In this document: positions 1-9,505 of the stretch, one piece after another
Layout: each line of letters opens with the position of its first letter
How positions within the stretch are numbered: the stretch's first letter is position 1
Source of the DNA: M30B80 sp965656935
GTDB lineage: Bacteria; Pseudomonadota; Alphaproteobacteria; Rhodobacterales; Rhodobacteraceae
Reading direction: 5' to 3'
DNA length: 64,000 bases
NCBI GenBank assembly: GCA_965656935.1
Contig: CBFHMG010000004.1
Coordinates: 140,357 to 204,356 of the forward strand
The notes under the pieces: model-generated
Told to the model about the DNA's origin: nothing
Database searches by the model: none
The model's input: only the letters and a program-made list of their open reading frames with translations
Made by a program: the position numbers and the translations under genes

Positions 1-1421
1 CTGAACCCCAGACCGAGCTAAGCCCCGACGCCCCCGCTCCAACCGTGTTTGGCGCGCCCGAGGCCCCGATTGCCGCCGCCCCCGCTATGCCATCGGTGAG
101 CGAGACCGAAACAGCCCCGCGCCCTGATCCAACAGCGGATATTGCGCGGCCAAGCATCGCTTTCCCGACCATCGGCGGCGAGGATGAAACCGCCGCCCCC
201 GATACGGCCAATGATCCTTTGGCCCCGCCCGCCGAGCTGCAACCCGCCCCGATGACCCCGCCTGATGCAGGCCAATCGCCCGAGACGGTCGATCAAACTG
301 TCGAAGAAGACACCTCCGCGCCGCTCGCCCCCTCCATCGCGCAGCCTGCGCCGCCACCCCCCGCTTTGGGCGGCGGCTCAGCCTTGACACTTGCGCAGCC
401 CTCCGAAGGGGCCGATACATCCGCGCCAGCGCCTGCCATCGCGGGTGTCGCGCCTGCGCCCCCAGCCCTTGGGGCTGAGCCTGCCGCCGGCACACAAACC
501 GCTGCCGCTCCTAATCCCGCCGCCTCAGAAGCGGCCACAAGCATTGCCCCTCCTGCGCGCGTAAGGCCACAGGAAGACGACACGCAGGAGATGGCTATGG
601 CCGAGCCTGTCGCCCCCGTTTTGCCAAGCGTCACAGCGCAGCCCTCGGGCAATTCATTGGTCGCGCCCCAGCCGTCTGAGCAGGATGCCGAGCCTGCCGC
701 GACGCCTGAGCCAGACACAGCCATGCCAGCCGCTCCCGATTTGTCGCGAGCGATTGAGGCCTATGCCGCCAGCTTTGATCCGACCGAGACCCGTCCGCTG
801 ATGTCAGTCATCTTGATCGACGATCCCGAAGAGGAGTTGGACCGCGCCTCGGTGATCAGCCTTGGCTTGCCTGTGACCATCGCCATCGACCCGATGCGCG
901 AGGATGCGGCTGAGGTTGCCGCCCTCTACCGCGAGGCAGGGTTCGAGCTTGCGCTTATGGCCACGATTTTCCCCGAAGGCGCGGAAGCCACGGATGTCGA
1001 GGTCGCGCTGACCTCAGCCGAGGAAACGCTGCCTGAAACGGTGGCCATTCTCGATACGGTTGATGGGCGCATTCAAGGCAACCGCGCGGTGCTGGATGCG
1101 GTTGTGGCCGCAATCGGCGAAAGCGGGCATGGCTTGGTGGCTTTCCCGCAAGGATTGAACGCAGCCGAGGCCAGCGCCACGCGCGAAGAGGTGCCTGCCG
1201 CCACGCTTTTCCGCGAGCTGGATGACGAGCGGGAACGCGCCACAGTGATCAGCCGTTTTCTGGACCGCGCGGCCTTTGCTGCAGCGCAAGAAGGCTCGGT
1301 GATTGTCTTGGGGCACACCTATTCGGAAACGGTCACAGCACTTTATTCATGGGCGCTCGGCTCACGCTCCGAGAGCGTGGCGCTTGCGCCTCTCTCGGCT
1401 GTGTTGCTGCGGGAAGAATAA
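1..1421 (+). CDS. Divergent polysaccharide deacetylase (YibQ-like), 5' end missing
   Basis: The reading frame is open to the left edge (in frame from base 3), so the true start lies outside the window; about 472 residues are visible. Roughly the first 235 visible residues are low-complexity and rich in Ala, Pro, Thr and Glu, like a long periplasmic linker. The last 220 or so form a compact domain (starting near RPLMSVILIDDPEEELDRAS) resembling the divergent polysaccharide deacetylase family (YibQ/DUF610). This family has a deacetylase-like fold, and its enzymatic role is poorly established. The gene converges on trpE with only 8 bases between the stops. The domain assignment rests on recalled family patterns (for example LPVTIAIDP and GHTYSETV near the end), so the family is likely but not certain. 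Confidence 0.7.
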   Translation, partial: EPQTELSPDAPAPTVFGAPEAPIAAAPAMPSVSETETAPRPDPTADIARPSIAFPTIGGEDETAAPDTANDPLAPPAELQPAPMTPPDAGQSPETVDQTVEEDTSAPLAPSIAQPAPPPPALGGGSALTLAQPSEGADTSAPAPAIAGVAPAPPALGAEPAAGTQTAAAPNPAASEAATSIAPPARVRPQEDDTQEMAMAEPVAPVLPSVTAQPSGNSLVAPQPSEQDAEPAATPEPDTAMPAAPDLSRAIEAYAASFDPTETRPLMSVILIDDPEEELDRASVISLGLPVTIAIDPMREDAAEVAALYREAGFELALMATIFPEGAEATDVEVALTSAEETLPETVAILDTVDGRIQGNRAVLDAVVAAIGESGHGLVAFPQGLNAAEASATREEVPAATLFRELDDERERATVISRFLDRAAFAAAQEGSVIVLGHTYSETVTALYSWALGSRSESVALAPLSAVLLREE

Positions 1422-1429
1422 CGACCGTT

Positions 1430-2941
1430 TCAGCTATTGCCAGATCCGCTAAACAGCCCTGCATCCTCGGCGGCTTTTTTGATGGCGCGGGATTTGTTCA
1501 CGGTTTCCATGAATTCGGCCTCGGGGTCGCTGTCATAGACCACGCCGCCGCCTGCTTGGATGTAAAGTTTGCCATCCTTGATCACGGCCGTGCGCAGCGC
1601 TATGCACATATCCATATCGCCGCCCGCGCTGAAATAGCCAACGCCGCCGCCATAGACGCCGCGCTTTTCGGGCTCCAATTCATCGATGATTTCCATCGCC
1701 CGAACCTTGGGGGCGCCCGAAACCGTTCCTGCGGGAAGGCCCGCCAAAAGGGCTGATAGCGCGTCATGCTCGTCGGATAGCTCGCCCACCACATTCGAGA
1801 CGATATGCATTACATGGCTGTAGCGCTCGACAATGAATTCCTCGGTCGGGCGCACAGTGCCGATCTTGGCGACGCGCCCAACATCATTGCGGCCCAGATC
1901 CAGCAGCATCAGATGTTCGGCCAGTTCCTTCTGATCCGCGAGGAGGTCCTCCTCCAAGGCGCGGTCTTCTTCGGGGGTGGCCCCGCGCGGGCGGGTGCCT
2001 GCGATCGGGCGGATTGTGACCTCGCCGTCAAAGGCGCGCACCAAAATCTCGGGGCTTGCACCCACGATCTGGAAGCCGTCGAAATTGAAGAAGAACATGA
2101 AAGGCGAGGGGTTTGTGCGCCGCAAGGCGCGGTAAAGCGCAAAGGGGGGCTCGGGGAAATCCTGCGTCCAGCGCTGCGAGGGAACGACCTGAAAAATATC
2201 GCCTGCGCGGATATATTCCTTGGCGGTCTCGACGGCGGCCTTATAGCCCTCCCGCGTGAAATTCGAGACGGGTTCCCCTTTTTGATGCACTTCGCCCATC
2301 TCGCGGCTGGCGGTTGTGGGCGCGCGTTCCAAATCGCGCAGCGCATCCGAGACCCGCTCGGCGGCTTGGGCATAGGCCGCGCGCGCCGACAGCCCCGAGG
2401 AGACCCAAGCAGGCGAGACAATCGTGACCTCGCCCTTCACGCCATCGAGCACTGCAATCACCGAGGGGCGCATCAGCACCGCATCGGGCAGGCCAAGCGT
2501 GTCGGGGTTGATATCGGGCAGATGCTCGACCAGACGGATCATGTCATAGCCGAGATAGCCGAACAGGCCCGCGCTTGCGGCGGGCAGATCGGCGGGCAGA
2601 TCAATGGCGCTTTCTGCAAGAATGGCGCGCAACGTTTCAAGCGGGGGCTGGTCGCAGGTTTGGAAGCTCTCGCGATCATAGCGCGCGGCGCGGTTGATGC
2701 GGCTTTGGGTGCCGTTGCATTCCCAGATCAGGTCGGGCTTCAGGCCGATGATCGAATAGCGCCCGCGCAGTTCACCGCCTGTCACCGATTCAAGAATAAA
2801 GCTGTCGCGCCCTGCATCGGCCAGCTTCAGCATCACCGAGACGGGCGTGTCGAGATCAGCCGCAAGGCGGGTATAGACCACCTGATTTTTGCCTGCGTTC
2901 CAGTTTTTCTCGAACGCCTCATATGTCGGGATCATGGCCAT
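1430..2941 (-). CDS. trpE: Anthranilate synthase component I
   Basis: 503 residues, the usual TrpE length. It makes anthranilate from chorismate, using ammonia or glutamine nitrogen supplied by TrpG, in the first step of tryptophan synthesis. The C-terminal chorismate-binding domain is clear: PIAGTRPRG, LGRNDVGRV, the GTVSGAPKVRAMEIIDELEP stretch and YIQAGGGVVYDSDPEAEF. The N-terminal part has the feedback-type LESVTGGELRGRYSIIG segment. The frame extends further upstream, but the ATG at 2941 (or 2935) gives the family N-terminus MAMIPTYEAF and begins 4 bases after the upstream PpiD-like stop, so the two genes are probably co-transcribed. No trpG or trpD follows; the next gene is convergent. 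Confidence 0.95.
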   Translation of the reverse strand: MAMIPTYEAFEKNWNAGKNQVVYTRLAADLDTPVSVMLKLADAGRDSFILESVTGGELRGRYSIIGLKPDLIWECNGTQSRINRAARYDRESFQTCDQPPLETLRAILAESAIDLPADLPAASAGLFGYLGYDMIRLVEHLPDINPDTLGLPDAVLMRPSVIAVLDGVKGEVTIVSPAWVSSGLSARAAYAQAAERVSDALRDLERAPTTASREMGEVHQKGEPVSNFTREGYKAAVETAKEYIRAGDIFQVVPSQRWTQDFPEPPFALYRALRRTNPSPFMFFFNFDGFQIVGASPEILVRAFDGEVTIRPIAGTRPRGATPEEDRALEEDLLADQKELAEHLMLLDLGRNDVGRVAKIGTVRPTEEFIVERYSHVMHIVSNVVGELSDEHDALSALLAGLPAGTVSGAPKVRAMEIIDELEPEKRGVYGGGVGYFSAGGDMDMCIALRTAVIKDGKLYIQAGGGVVYDSDPEAEFMETVNKSRAIKKAAEDAGLFSGSGNS

Positions 2942-2945
2942 CGGA

Positions 2946-4799
2946 TCAGGGGAAGCTGGCGTGGACCTGATTGACCACGGATTGGTTGAAACTGATCCCC
3001 GCATCGGCCTGCATGGCCTGACCGAAGCTCTCGAACATGTCACCTGCCAGCGATTGCGCGATTTGCGCGGTCACAATCTCGAGCAGCAATTCGGTATCAG
3101 GCTCGGCGCGATTGGCGGCATTGATACGATCAAGCCGCGCGATATAGGCCGCTTCCGAGGCAGGCACGACAACGGTGTCGCCTGTGCTGTCCAACAAGAA
3201 AACCTGCGCCACCAAGGTCGGGGGCGTATCGGGGATGAAATCCTGACGGCGGATCTGAACCTCTTGGGCGAGGCTGCCCAAATCCTCAAGCTGTGCGCCT
3301 GTCACCAAATCCTCGACAAGGGTATTGGCATAGTCCGCCAGCGCCGCGCGCACAGCGCCCAAGCGCCAATCGGTGAGAACTTCGTCGCGCACCTCATCGA
3401 AGGGGGGCAGGGCGGGGGGCACGATCTCGTCAAGGCGCAGCGAAAACAGGCCACCATCCGACAGGTCCAGCACTTCGGGGAAATCGCCTTCCTGTGCGGC
3501 AAAGGCTGCATCGCGGAAATTATCATATCCTGCGATGCCGTCCTCGGATGCAGGGCTGAATTCGATCTCGCCCAATTCCAGAAGGGTTTCATCAGCCACT
3601 TCTTCCACGGTCGCGCCCGAGGCGAGAAGGTCATCGACGGCCTCGCGCAGATCAAGAATGGTGCGGCGCGCAGCCTCGACGGCCAATTCGGCGCGCAGAT
3701 CGATCTCGGCCTCTTCAAAGCTGGTGGTTTGCGCATCCAGAACCGCGTTGATGCGGAAGAGCGCTGGCCCGAAGGCCGATTCCACAGGGCCGATGATTTC
3801 GCGATCTGTATCGGCAAAGATCATCTGCGCGGCCGCTTCGCTGAGATCGCCGCGCTGCACATCGCCCATATCCACATCCGTCAGGGTCAGGCCGCGATCT
3901 TCTACCAATTGATCGAAATCGGTCTCGCCTGCTTCAATCGCATCAAAGGCGGTCTGCGCCTCATCGGTGGAGGGAAAGACCAAGCGTTCCAACAGGCGAC
4001 GCTCGGGCTGGTTGTAGATCTCAGCCCGCTGCTCATACAGCGTGCGCAAAGCGTCTTCCGAGATTTCCATATCATCCATGATCGCCGAGGGCGTGACCCA
4101 CGCATAGGTGATCCGGCGCTGCTCAGGGCGGGTGAAGCGCTGCGCATTTTCCTCAAAATGGGCTTGCAAAGTGGCGTCATCGGCATCGGCTACGGGGGTG
4201 GGCAGATCGCCTTCAGTCACTTCAAGGATCGAGAAATCGCGGGTTTCGCCCTGATAGGCGAGAACGGTTTCGGCATAGACCGCAGGGGCTGTGATGCCGC
4301 CGACCACGGCAAATTGCAGGATCGAGCGGCTGGCGTCTTGGCGGACATCTTCCTCGAACTCGCCCGCATCCAGACCAAGCTGGCTGAGATAGAATTCATA
4401 GGCCTGACGGTCAAAATTGCCATCCACAAGCTGGAAATTGGGGGTTTCAAGAATTTGGTTCGCGACTTCTTCATCGCCCACGGACAGGCCCATATTGCGC
4501 GCCTCGTTTTCCAATGCGGCGCGGGCAAACAGGCTCTGGCGGACGGCCGCGTCAAGATTATTGGCGCGCAGATCGGCCAGATTGACGGGGGTGCCGCTTT
4601 CGCTCTGGCGGGCGCGGATTTCGGCTTGCAGCGCATTGGCATAATCGCGCGCGGAGATTTCGACATCGCCGACCGAGCCCAATCGGCTTGCGCCGCCGCT
4701 AAAGCCGCCAATGCCAAATCCGGCGAGGGCCACCAAGAGCAAGCCCATGATAATCCAGACAAAGATATTCGAGGCTTTCTTACCGACGCTTTTGGCCAT
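2946..4799 (-). CDS. PpiD/SurA-type peptidylprolyl isomerase, membrane-anchored
   Basis: 617 residues. The N-terminus is a short basic stretch followed by one membrane segment (FVWIIMGLLLVALAGFGIGG), then a SurA_N-like chaperone region and a central parvulin-type rotamase region (about residues 240-370) in a large periplasmic part. This is the layout of PpiD-family foldases, which sit in the inner membrane and assist proteins emerging from Sec. The gene is followed 4 bases later by trpE, an arrangement common in Rhodobacteraceae. The parvulin region is divergent, so isomerase activity may be weak and a chaperone role may dominate. Confidence 0.85.
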   Translation of the reverse strand: MAKSVGKKASNIFVWIIMGLLLVALAGFGIGGFSGGASRLGSVGDVEISARDYANALQAEIRARQSESGTPVNLADLRANNLDAAVRQSLFARAALENEARNMGLSVGDEEVANQILETPNFQLVDGNFDRQAYEFYLSQLGLDAGEFEEDVRQDASRSILQFAVVGGITAPAVYAETVLAYQGETRDFSILEVTEGDLPTPVADADDATLQAHFEENAQRFTRPEQRRITYAWVTPSAIMDDMEISEDALRTLYEQRAEIYNQPERRLLERLVFPSTDEAQTAFDAIEAGETDFDQLVEDRGLTLTDVDMGDVQRGDLSEAAAQMIFADTDREIIGPVESAFGPALFRINAVLDAQTTSFEEAEIDLRAELAVEAARRTILDLREAVDDLLASGATVEEVADETLLELGEIEFSPASEDGIAGYDNFRDAAFAAQEGDFPEVLDLSDGGLFSLRLDEIVPPALPPFDEVRDEVLTDWRLGAVRAALADYANTLVEDLVTGAQLEDLGSLAQEVQIRRQDFIPDTPPTLVAQVFLLDSTGDTVVVPASEAAYIARLDRINAANRAEPDTELLLEIVTAQIAQSLAGDMFESFGQAMQADAGISFNQSVVNQVHASFP

Positions 4800-4887
4800 G
4801 TCCTGCAGTCTCCGAGTGATTTTGATGCGGTTATTGCCGCAGTTCAGAGCGATTTACGCGCTCAAGGCTGGGGGGGCAAGGGCCGCG

Positions 4888-6075
4888 CTAGAGTGTGATA
4901 TGCTCCAGCCGCGAAACCATCTCCGCAATTCCACTGGCATCGGCATTGGCAAAGGCGATCCGAAGGGTGGCTTCGGCCTGTCCATCACCGCCATCCGCGC
5001 GCAAGGGGCCAAACATCGTACCGGGCAAAACCAGCAGGCTGGCCTCATCCACCAAGCGTTTGGCGACCTCATCCGAGGGCAGATCAAACGGGTAGCGTAC
5101 ATAGGCGAAATAAGCCCCGCAGCCCAGAACCTGCCAATCGGGCAGGCGTTGGAAATTGGCGACCACCGCATCGCGGCGCGCAAGGATTTCAAGACGCTCG
5201 CCTGCCAGCCACGTGCCCAAATTCTGCATCCCCCAAAGCGCGCCAATCTGGCCGATCTGGGGCGGGCAAATCGAGACCGTATCAAGGAATTTCTCCACCT
5301 CGAAAAGCCGCGCGCGCGAGGCCATGACAGCCCCCACACGATGCCCCGTCAGGCGGTAGGCCTTTGAGAAGGAATACAGATGTATGAAAGTCTCGTCCCA
5401 ATCGGCATCATGGAACAGATCATGGGGGGGTGCATCGCTGGAATGGAAATCGCGATAGGTCTCATCCACGATCAGCGCGATATTTCTGGCCTTGGCCAAA
5501 TCGTAAAAGGCGCGGATCAGCGCGGGCGGATATTCAACGCCACAAGGGTTATTGGGCGAGATCAGGATGATCGCCTTGACGCTGTCATCAATCAAAGCGG
5601 CGCAGGCTTCGACATCGGGCAGCAAGCTGTCATCTGTCTTGAGATAGCGGCTTTCGACGCCCGCCATATCCAGCCACATCTTATGGTTGAAATAATAAGG
5701 CACGGGCAGGATCACCGCATCACCGGGCCCCGCAAGGGTGGACATCACTGCGGTGAAGGCCTGATTGCAGCCTGCGGTGACAGCGACCTGCTCGGGCGAG
5801 ATATCGCCTTTATACGAGGCACTCCATTGACTGGCCAATTCCTCGCGCAGGGCGGGCAAGCCAAGCACGGGGCCGTAGAGATGGCTTTCAGGGCTGGAGA
5901 TCAACGCATCGGCCATGGCGCGGGCCAAGGCGTCTGGCGGGGGATCGACGGGGGCGGCTTGGCTCAGCGCGATCAGCGGGCGATCCTCGGGAAAGCTTTT
6001 TCCAGCAATCCAGCGCCGCGCCTCCATGACAGGTGGGGGGAAGGTGCCGTGAATATTCGGATTGATCGGACCCAT
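4888..6075 (-). CDS. Class I/II pyridoxal-phosphate aminotransferase
   Basis: 395 residues, normal for fold-type I aminotransferases. Recognisable elements are the glycine-rich cofactor loop (VAVTAGCNQAFTA), the NPCG motif (LISPNNPCGVEYPP), IVDETYRDF, and the PLP-binding lysine in YSFSKAYRLTGHRVGAV. The conserved C-terminal arginine region (LRIAFANAD) is present. The substrate cannot be fixed from sequence; aspartate-type or aromatic amino acids are both possible. It lies 88 bases downstream of the ppiD-like gene start on the same strand and may form a separate unit. Confidence 0.85.
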   Translation of the reverse strand: MGPINPNIHGTFPPPVMEARRWIAGKSFPEDRPLIALSQAAPVDPPPDALARAMADALISSPESHLYGPVLGLPALREELASQWSASYKGDISPEQVAVTAGCNQAFTAVMSTLAGPGDAVILPVPYYFNHKMWLDMAGVESRYLKTDDSLLPDVEACAALIDDSVKAIILISPNNPCGVEYPPALIRAFYDLAKARNIALIVDETYRDFHSSDAPPHDLFHDADWDETFIHLYSFSKAYRLTGHRVGAVMASRARLFEVEKFLDTVSICPPQIGQIGALWGMQNLGTWLAGERLEILARRDAVVANFQRLPDWQVLGCGAYFAYVRYPFDLPSDEVAKRLVDEASLLVLPGTMFGPLRADGGDGQAEATLRIAFANADASGIAEMVSRLEHITL

Positions 6076-6189
6076 TTCTGTGCCGCCCCATATTGAAAGG
6101 GCCGCAATGCCCTTTGGTCATGTTCTTGGTTCTTTGGATGCCATCAAGGCAATCGGCACCCCGCTTGTGCAGGATGCCGATGAATGGTC

Positions 6190-6708
6190 TCAGAAGGGGA
6201 TTTCATCATCCATGTCATTTCCACCGGGGCCGCCTGCGCCACCGGCGGGGCCGGATGGTCCGCCACGATCATCAGGGTAGCCACCGCCGCGATCATCGCC
6301 ATAACCGCCACCGCCGCCACCATAACCGCCGCCACCGCCGCTGCCGCCATTTTCGCCGCGACCATCCAGCATGGTCAGGGTGCTGTTATAGGGGCGCAGC
6401 ACAACTTCGGTGCTGTAACGATCCGCGCCGCTTTGATCCTGCCATTTGCGGGTTTCAAGCTGGCCCTCGATATAGACCTTGGAGCCTTTGCGCAGATATT
6501 GCTCGGCAACGCGAGCAAGCGGTTCCGAGAAGATCGCCACGCTATGCCACTCGGTGCGCTCTTTGCGCTCGCCCGTGGTGCGGTCCTTCCAAGTCTCGGA
6601 GGTGGCGATCCGCAGGTTGCACACCTTGCCACCATTCTGAAAGCTGCGCACCTCAGGGTCGCGGCCCAGATTACCTATGATGATTACCTTATTTACCGAA
6701 CCGGCCAT
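6190..6708 (-). CDS. ssb: Single-stranded DNA-binding protein
   Basis: 172 residues. The OB-fold domain occupies about residues 1-115 (MAGSVNKVIIIGNLGRDPEV, then WHSVAIFSEPLARVAEQYL and GSKVYIEGQLETRKWQD). A glycine/aspartate-rich flexible linker follows, then the acidic tip DMDDEIPF used to recruit replication and repair partners. It coats single-stranded DNA during replication, recombination and repair. An upstream in-frame ATG exists at 6747, but the family N-terminus starts at 6708. It is transcribed away from the transglycosylase gene, with a 190-base shared promoter region between them. Confidence 0.97.
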   Translation of the reverse strand: MAGSVNKVIIIGNLGRDPEVRSFQNGGKVCNLRIATSETWKDRTTGERKERTEWHSVAIFSEPLARVAEQYLRKGSKVYIEGQLETRKWQDQSGADRYSTEVVLRPYNSTLTMLDGRGENGGSGGGGGYGGGGGGYGDDRGGGYPDDRGGPSGPAGGAGGPGGNDMDDEIPF

Positions 6709-6898
6709 GTCTACTCCCCGGGGTCTATCGCTTGATGCGAATCTCAATTCTTGGACAGATGTTAGACCATCTGAAATTGGTTAATGAAACCACAATCCTC
6801 GCGAAACTATGGGCAAGCTATGCGGTGAAACGCTGGCGCTTGGGTGCGAAACCTCTATATTGCGCGTCATATTGAGTAGATTTTCCGAGGTCACCCGT

Positions 6899-7498
6899 TT
6901 GAAACCCCTGCTTTCGCGTGTTTTCTTTCGCCGCAGCCTCGCCGTGAGTTTGGGGTGTTTCCTCCTATCGGCGCTGATATCGGCGCCTGTTTTCGCCGAT
7001 CGTCTGGAACGGTTTTCCTCGGCCACACGGCTTTTGGATAGCCGCGGCGCATCGCAATACGCCAATTCCATCCGCCTGACCCCGAATTACGACCCGAGCG
7101 GCAGCAATCTTCCCAGCTATCGCGGCGCTTATGATGGCCCCTATCTCGAAGTGGCGCGCGCGGCGGCCCGCAGGCATGGGGTGCCCGAGGATTTGTTCCT
7201 GCGCCTTGTCACACAGGAATCGGCGTGGAACCCCAATGCTGTCAGCCATGCAGGCGCGATCGGCTTGGCGCAATTGATGCCAGGCACGGCGTCGATGTTG
7301 GGGGTCAATCCGCGCGATCCGATGCAGAACCTTGAAGGCGGCGCGCGCTATCTGGCCGCGCAATATCGCACTTTCGGGTCATGGCGTCTGGCTTTGGCGG
7401 CGTATAATGCAGGGCCCGAGGCGGTGCATCGCCATGATGGCATCCCGCCCTATGAAGAAACCCAGAATTACGTGCGGATCATCTTGGGCGGCGCGTGA
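6899..7498 (+). CDS. Lytic transglycosylase, SLT domain
   Basis: About 199 residues from a proposed TTG start at 6899, which has a GAGG ribosome site 8 bases upstream; an ATG at 6809 would add a 30-residue extension without a convincing ribosome site. The N-terminus is a signal peptide (RRSLAVSLGCFLLSALISAPVFA). The mature protein has a Slt-type catalytic domain: VARAAARRHGVPEDLFLRLV, the catalytic glutamate in TQESAWNP, then GAIGLAQLMPGTA and LALAAYNAGPEAV. It should cleave peptidoglycan between MurNAc and GlcNAc in the periplasm. The stop codon abuts the convergent stop of the next gene (tga/tca, no gap). Confidence 0.88.
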   Translation: MKPLLSRVFFRRSLAVSLGCFLLSALISAPVFADRLERFSSATRLLDSRGASQYANSIRLTPNYDPSGSNLPSYRGAYDGPYLEVARAAARRHGVPEDLFLRLVTQESAWNPNAVSHAGAIGLAQLMPGTASMLGVNPRDPMQNLEGGARYLAAQYRTFGSWRLALAAYNAGPEAVHRHDGIPPYEETQNYVRIILGGA

Positions 7499-7723
7499 TC
7501 AGCAATCGGGCTCGGCCCCGAGCGCGACCAGCCCCGCGCGAATAGAGGCCGCCGCCTCAAGCCCCGCTTCCAAGGCAAAGACATAGGCATGGGTCATGTA
7601 AAAGGCCGCTGCGGCGCCATCTTCCGTGCCCTCTGACACCTTAAGGTAGAGCCGCACCAATTCGGCATGATCCCCGTTTTCATGCGCGGCAAGCAGGCCT
7701 GCATCCAGCGCGGATTTATCCAT
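7499..7723 (-). CDS. Small hypothetical protein (74 aa) coupled to the Rieske oxygenase gene
   Basis: 74 residues, starting MDKSALDAGLLAAHENGDHA. Its start overlaps the end of the oxygenase gene by 8 bases, which suggests translational coupling. The sequence is alpha-helical in character with Ala/Leu/Glu-rich stretches (LVRLYLKVSEGTEDGAAAAF, FALEAGLEAAASIRAGL), reminiscent of a single TPR-like helical hairpin pair. It contains no cofactor motif. I do not recognise the family; a small accessory role for the oxygenase is only an inference from the overlap. Confidence 0.65.
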   Translation of the reverse strand: MDKSALDAGLLAAHENGDHAELVRLYLKVSEGTEDGAAAAFYMTHAYVFALEAGLEAAASIRAGLVALGAEPDC

Positions 7724-8870
7724 CCTCTCCAAGGGCCTCCATCCGGCCTGCCACCCAAGCGTGGAACAAATGCGTGGGGCCGTCCATCGCAGGGGCAAAA
7801 CGCCCGCCATCAAAGCCCGAGGCCCGCCGCCCGCGCATCATGCCCTCGACCACGAAAATATCCTCTTCAAAGACATCTTTCCACTGTTTGGCATTGCGCG
7901 CGCGCAGATCGGGGTCGGTCTGGGGCGCGGCGTAATAGATATGCACATGCTCGCGCGTTTGCGTATTCGAGACAGGCTCCAGAATGATCGCGAAACTATG
8001 GTCACGATGCACGCCAAGCAGCAGATTGGGGTAGAGCGTGATATATTCCGCGCCTGTCTCCCAGAACTCGGACAGGCCTTCGAAATCGGGCAGGCGCTTG
8101 CCATCCTCGCCTGTCAACTGCCGATAGACATAGCTGCCTTGCCCCGAGTACTTGCCCTGCGCCTCGATATGGTAATGATCTTCCAGTCGGGAATAGCTGT
8201 TCAGGCCGGGATGGACCCAAGGCAGATGGTAGCTTTCGCAATAATTCTCGACCGCCAGTTTCCAATTGGTCTGCACATCAAGGGTAAAGCGGCTATCATC
8301 CCCGCCATGAAAGAGCGGTTTGTCGAACTCGCGCCAGCGGGCCAGCACATCGCTATGCACCTCCTCAAAAGGGGCTGCATCGCCCGAGAGGTTGATGAAG
8401 ACCACATCCATCCAGATATGGCTGCGCACCTCCACCAAACCGAGCGTTGCGCGGTCAATGCCTTCATGCTGGTTTTGCCCCGCGCCACCGACATGGGGCG
8501 TGGCCACCAAGCGCCCCGTTTTGGCATAGCACCATGAATGATAGGGGCAGCGGATCGCGCCTTCGATCTTGCGGGGCTCCTCGACCAAAATCATCCCGCG
8601 ATGGCGGCAGATATTGAAAAACACCCGAACCTCGCCTTGGTCATCGCGCAGCAACAGCAGGGGCTGGCCCAAGAAGTCGATTGGTTTTGCATCACCCTTC
8701 TCGGGCACATCCGCGCCAACGGCCAAGGCGGTCCAAGTGGTCTCCAACACCGCTTTGTTTTCGCGCGCGATGGTGTCGGGATCGGTGTAATGGCTGTTGG
8801 GCAGGCCGCGCGCATGGGTGATCGGAGCCTGAACATCGGCCAGATAAGTGGAACGAATATCGTCAGGCAT
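7716..8870 (-). CDS. Rieske-type aromatic ring-hydroxylating oxygenase, alpha subunit
   Basis: 384 residues from the ATG giving MPDDIRSTYL; a longer frame exists upstream but lacks family support. The Rieske [2Fe-2S] site is visible as CRHRG and, 18 residues on, CPYHSW. The catalytic domain carries the mononuclear iron motif around NWKLAVENYCESYHLPWVHP, the histidines being the expected ligands. This architecture matches the family that includes choline monooxygenase and many demethylases and ring hydroxylases. It needs a reductase partner, which is not nearby. The substrate is unknown. The downstream 74-residue gene overlaps it. Confidence 0.88.
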   Translation of the reverse strand: MPDDIRSTYLADVQAPITHARGLPNSHYTDPDTIARENKAVLETTWTALAVGADVPEKGDAKPIDFLGQPLLLLRDDQGEVRVFFNICRHRGMILVEEPRKIEGAIRCPYHSWCYAKTGRLVATPHVGGAGQNQHEGIDRATLGLVEVRSHIWMDVVFINLSGDAAPFEEVHSDVLARWREFDKPLFHGGDDSRFTLDVQTNWKLAVENYCESYHLPWVHPGLNSYSRLEDHYHIEAQGKYSGQGSYVYRQLTGEDGKRLPDFEGLSEFWETGAEYITLYPNLLLGVHRDHSFAIILEPVSNTQTREHVHIYYAAPQTDPDLRARNAKQWKDVFEEDIFVVEGMMRGRRASGFDGGRFAPAMDGPTHLFHAWVAGRMEALGEDG

Positions 8871-8977
8871 TCCCGAGCCTCCCCGCGCGCTATCTTGGTG
8901 CGCTAGGGTCGCGCTTGTGCCCGCCCGCCGTCTGACCTGCAAACGACCATTTGATGTCGCGTTTGGGCAGGCAGAGG

Positions 8978-9505
8978 TCAGAGCCCCAGAAGATGGGTGA
9001 CGGGTGTATCGGGGGGCAGATCAAGCCTTGCACAAAGTGCCGCCCGCCCGCGTGACAATCGGGAGGTCACAGTGCCAAGCGGCAACCCTGTCAAAGCGGC
9101 GATTTCGGTGTAATTCTTGCCCTCGATGCCTCGCATCCGCAGGATTTGCGCCTGCTCGGGCGGGAGGGCATCAAGCGCGCTCATGGCGCTGGCGAAAATC
9201 AGGCGGGTCTCGCCGATGGGGGCGCATGAGGCCTCGGGCATGTCCTCGGTCACTGTTTCCTCGCGCATCGAGCGGGTTTTGAAGGCGGCTTTGCGCAAAA
9301 TGGCATGGGCATAGGCGCGGGGGTTGTCGACATCGGGTTTGGCGCTGTCTTCCAGCCGCCGCCATAGCATGAGGGCTGTTTCCTGTACCAGATCATCGGG
9401 TTCAACGCCCGCGCGGGCCATGCGGCGTGCCGCGCGGGTCAATTCGGGAATGAGCGCTGCCAGATCGCCCGCGCGATCAGGGCCTTGGCCTGAGAACTGC
9501 TCCAT
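8978..9505 (-). CDS. ECF-type RNA polymerase sigma factor
   Basis: 175 residues. Region 2 lies at about residues 15-75 (VEPDDLVQETALMLWRRL, DNPRAYAHAILRKAAF). Region 4, a helix-turn-helix, lies at about residues 110-160 (LPPEQAQILRMRGIEGKNYT, GLPLGTVTSRLSRGRAALCA). Region 3 is absent, as expected for extracytoplasmic-function sigma factors. No anti-sigma gene is evident beside it. A small EF-hand protein gene lies divergently 320 bases away and might be a regulatory target, but no shared promoter motif was confirmed. Confidence 0.88.
   Translation of the reverse strand: MEQFSGQGPDRAGDLAALIPELTRAARRMARAGVEPDDLVQETALMLWRRLEDSAKPDVDNPRAYAHAILRKAAFKTRSMREETVTEDMPEASCAPIGETRLIFASAMSALDALPPEQAQILRMRGIEGKNYTEIAALTGLPLGTVTSRLSRGRAALCARLDLPPDTPVTHLLGL

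Noticed and set aside
1805..4898. Long plus-strand open frames (389 and 669 codons) opposite trpE and the PpiD-like gene
   Set aside because: They are antisense to clear genes, have no family motifs, and arise from the GC-rich codon pattern.
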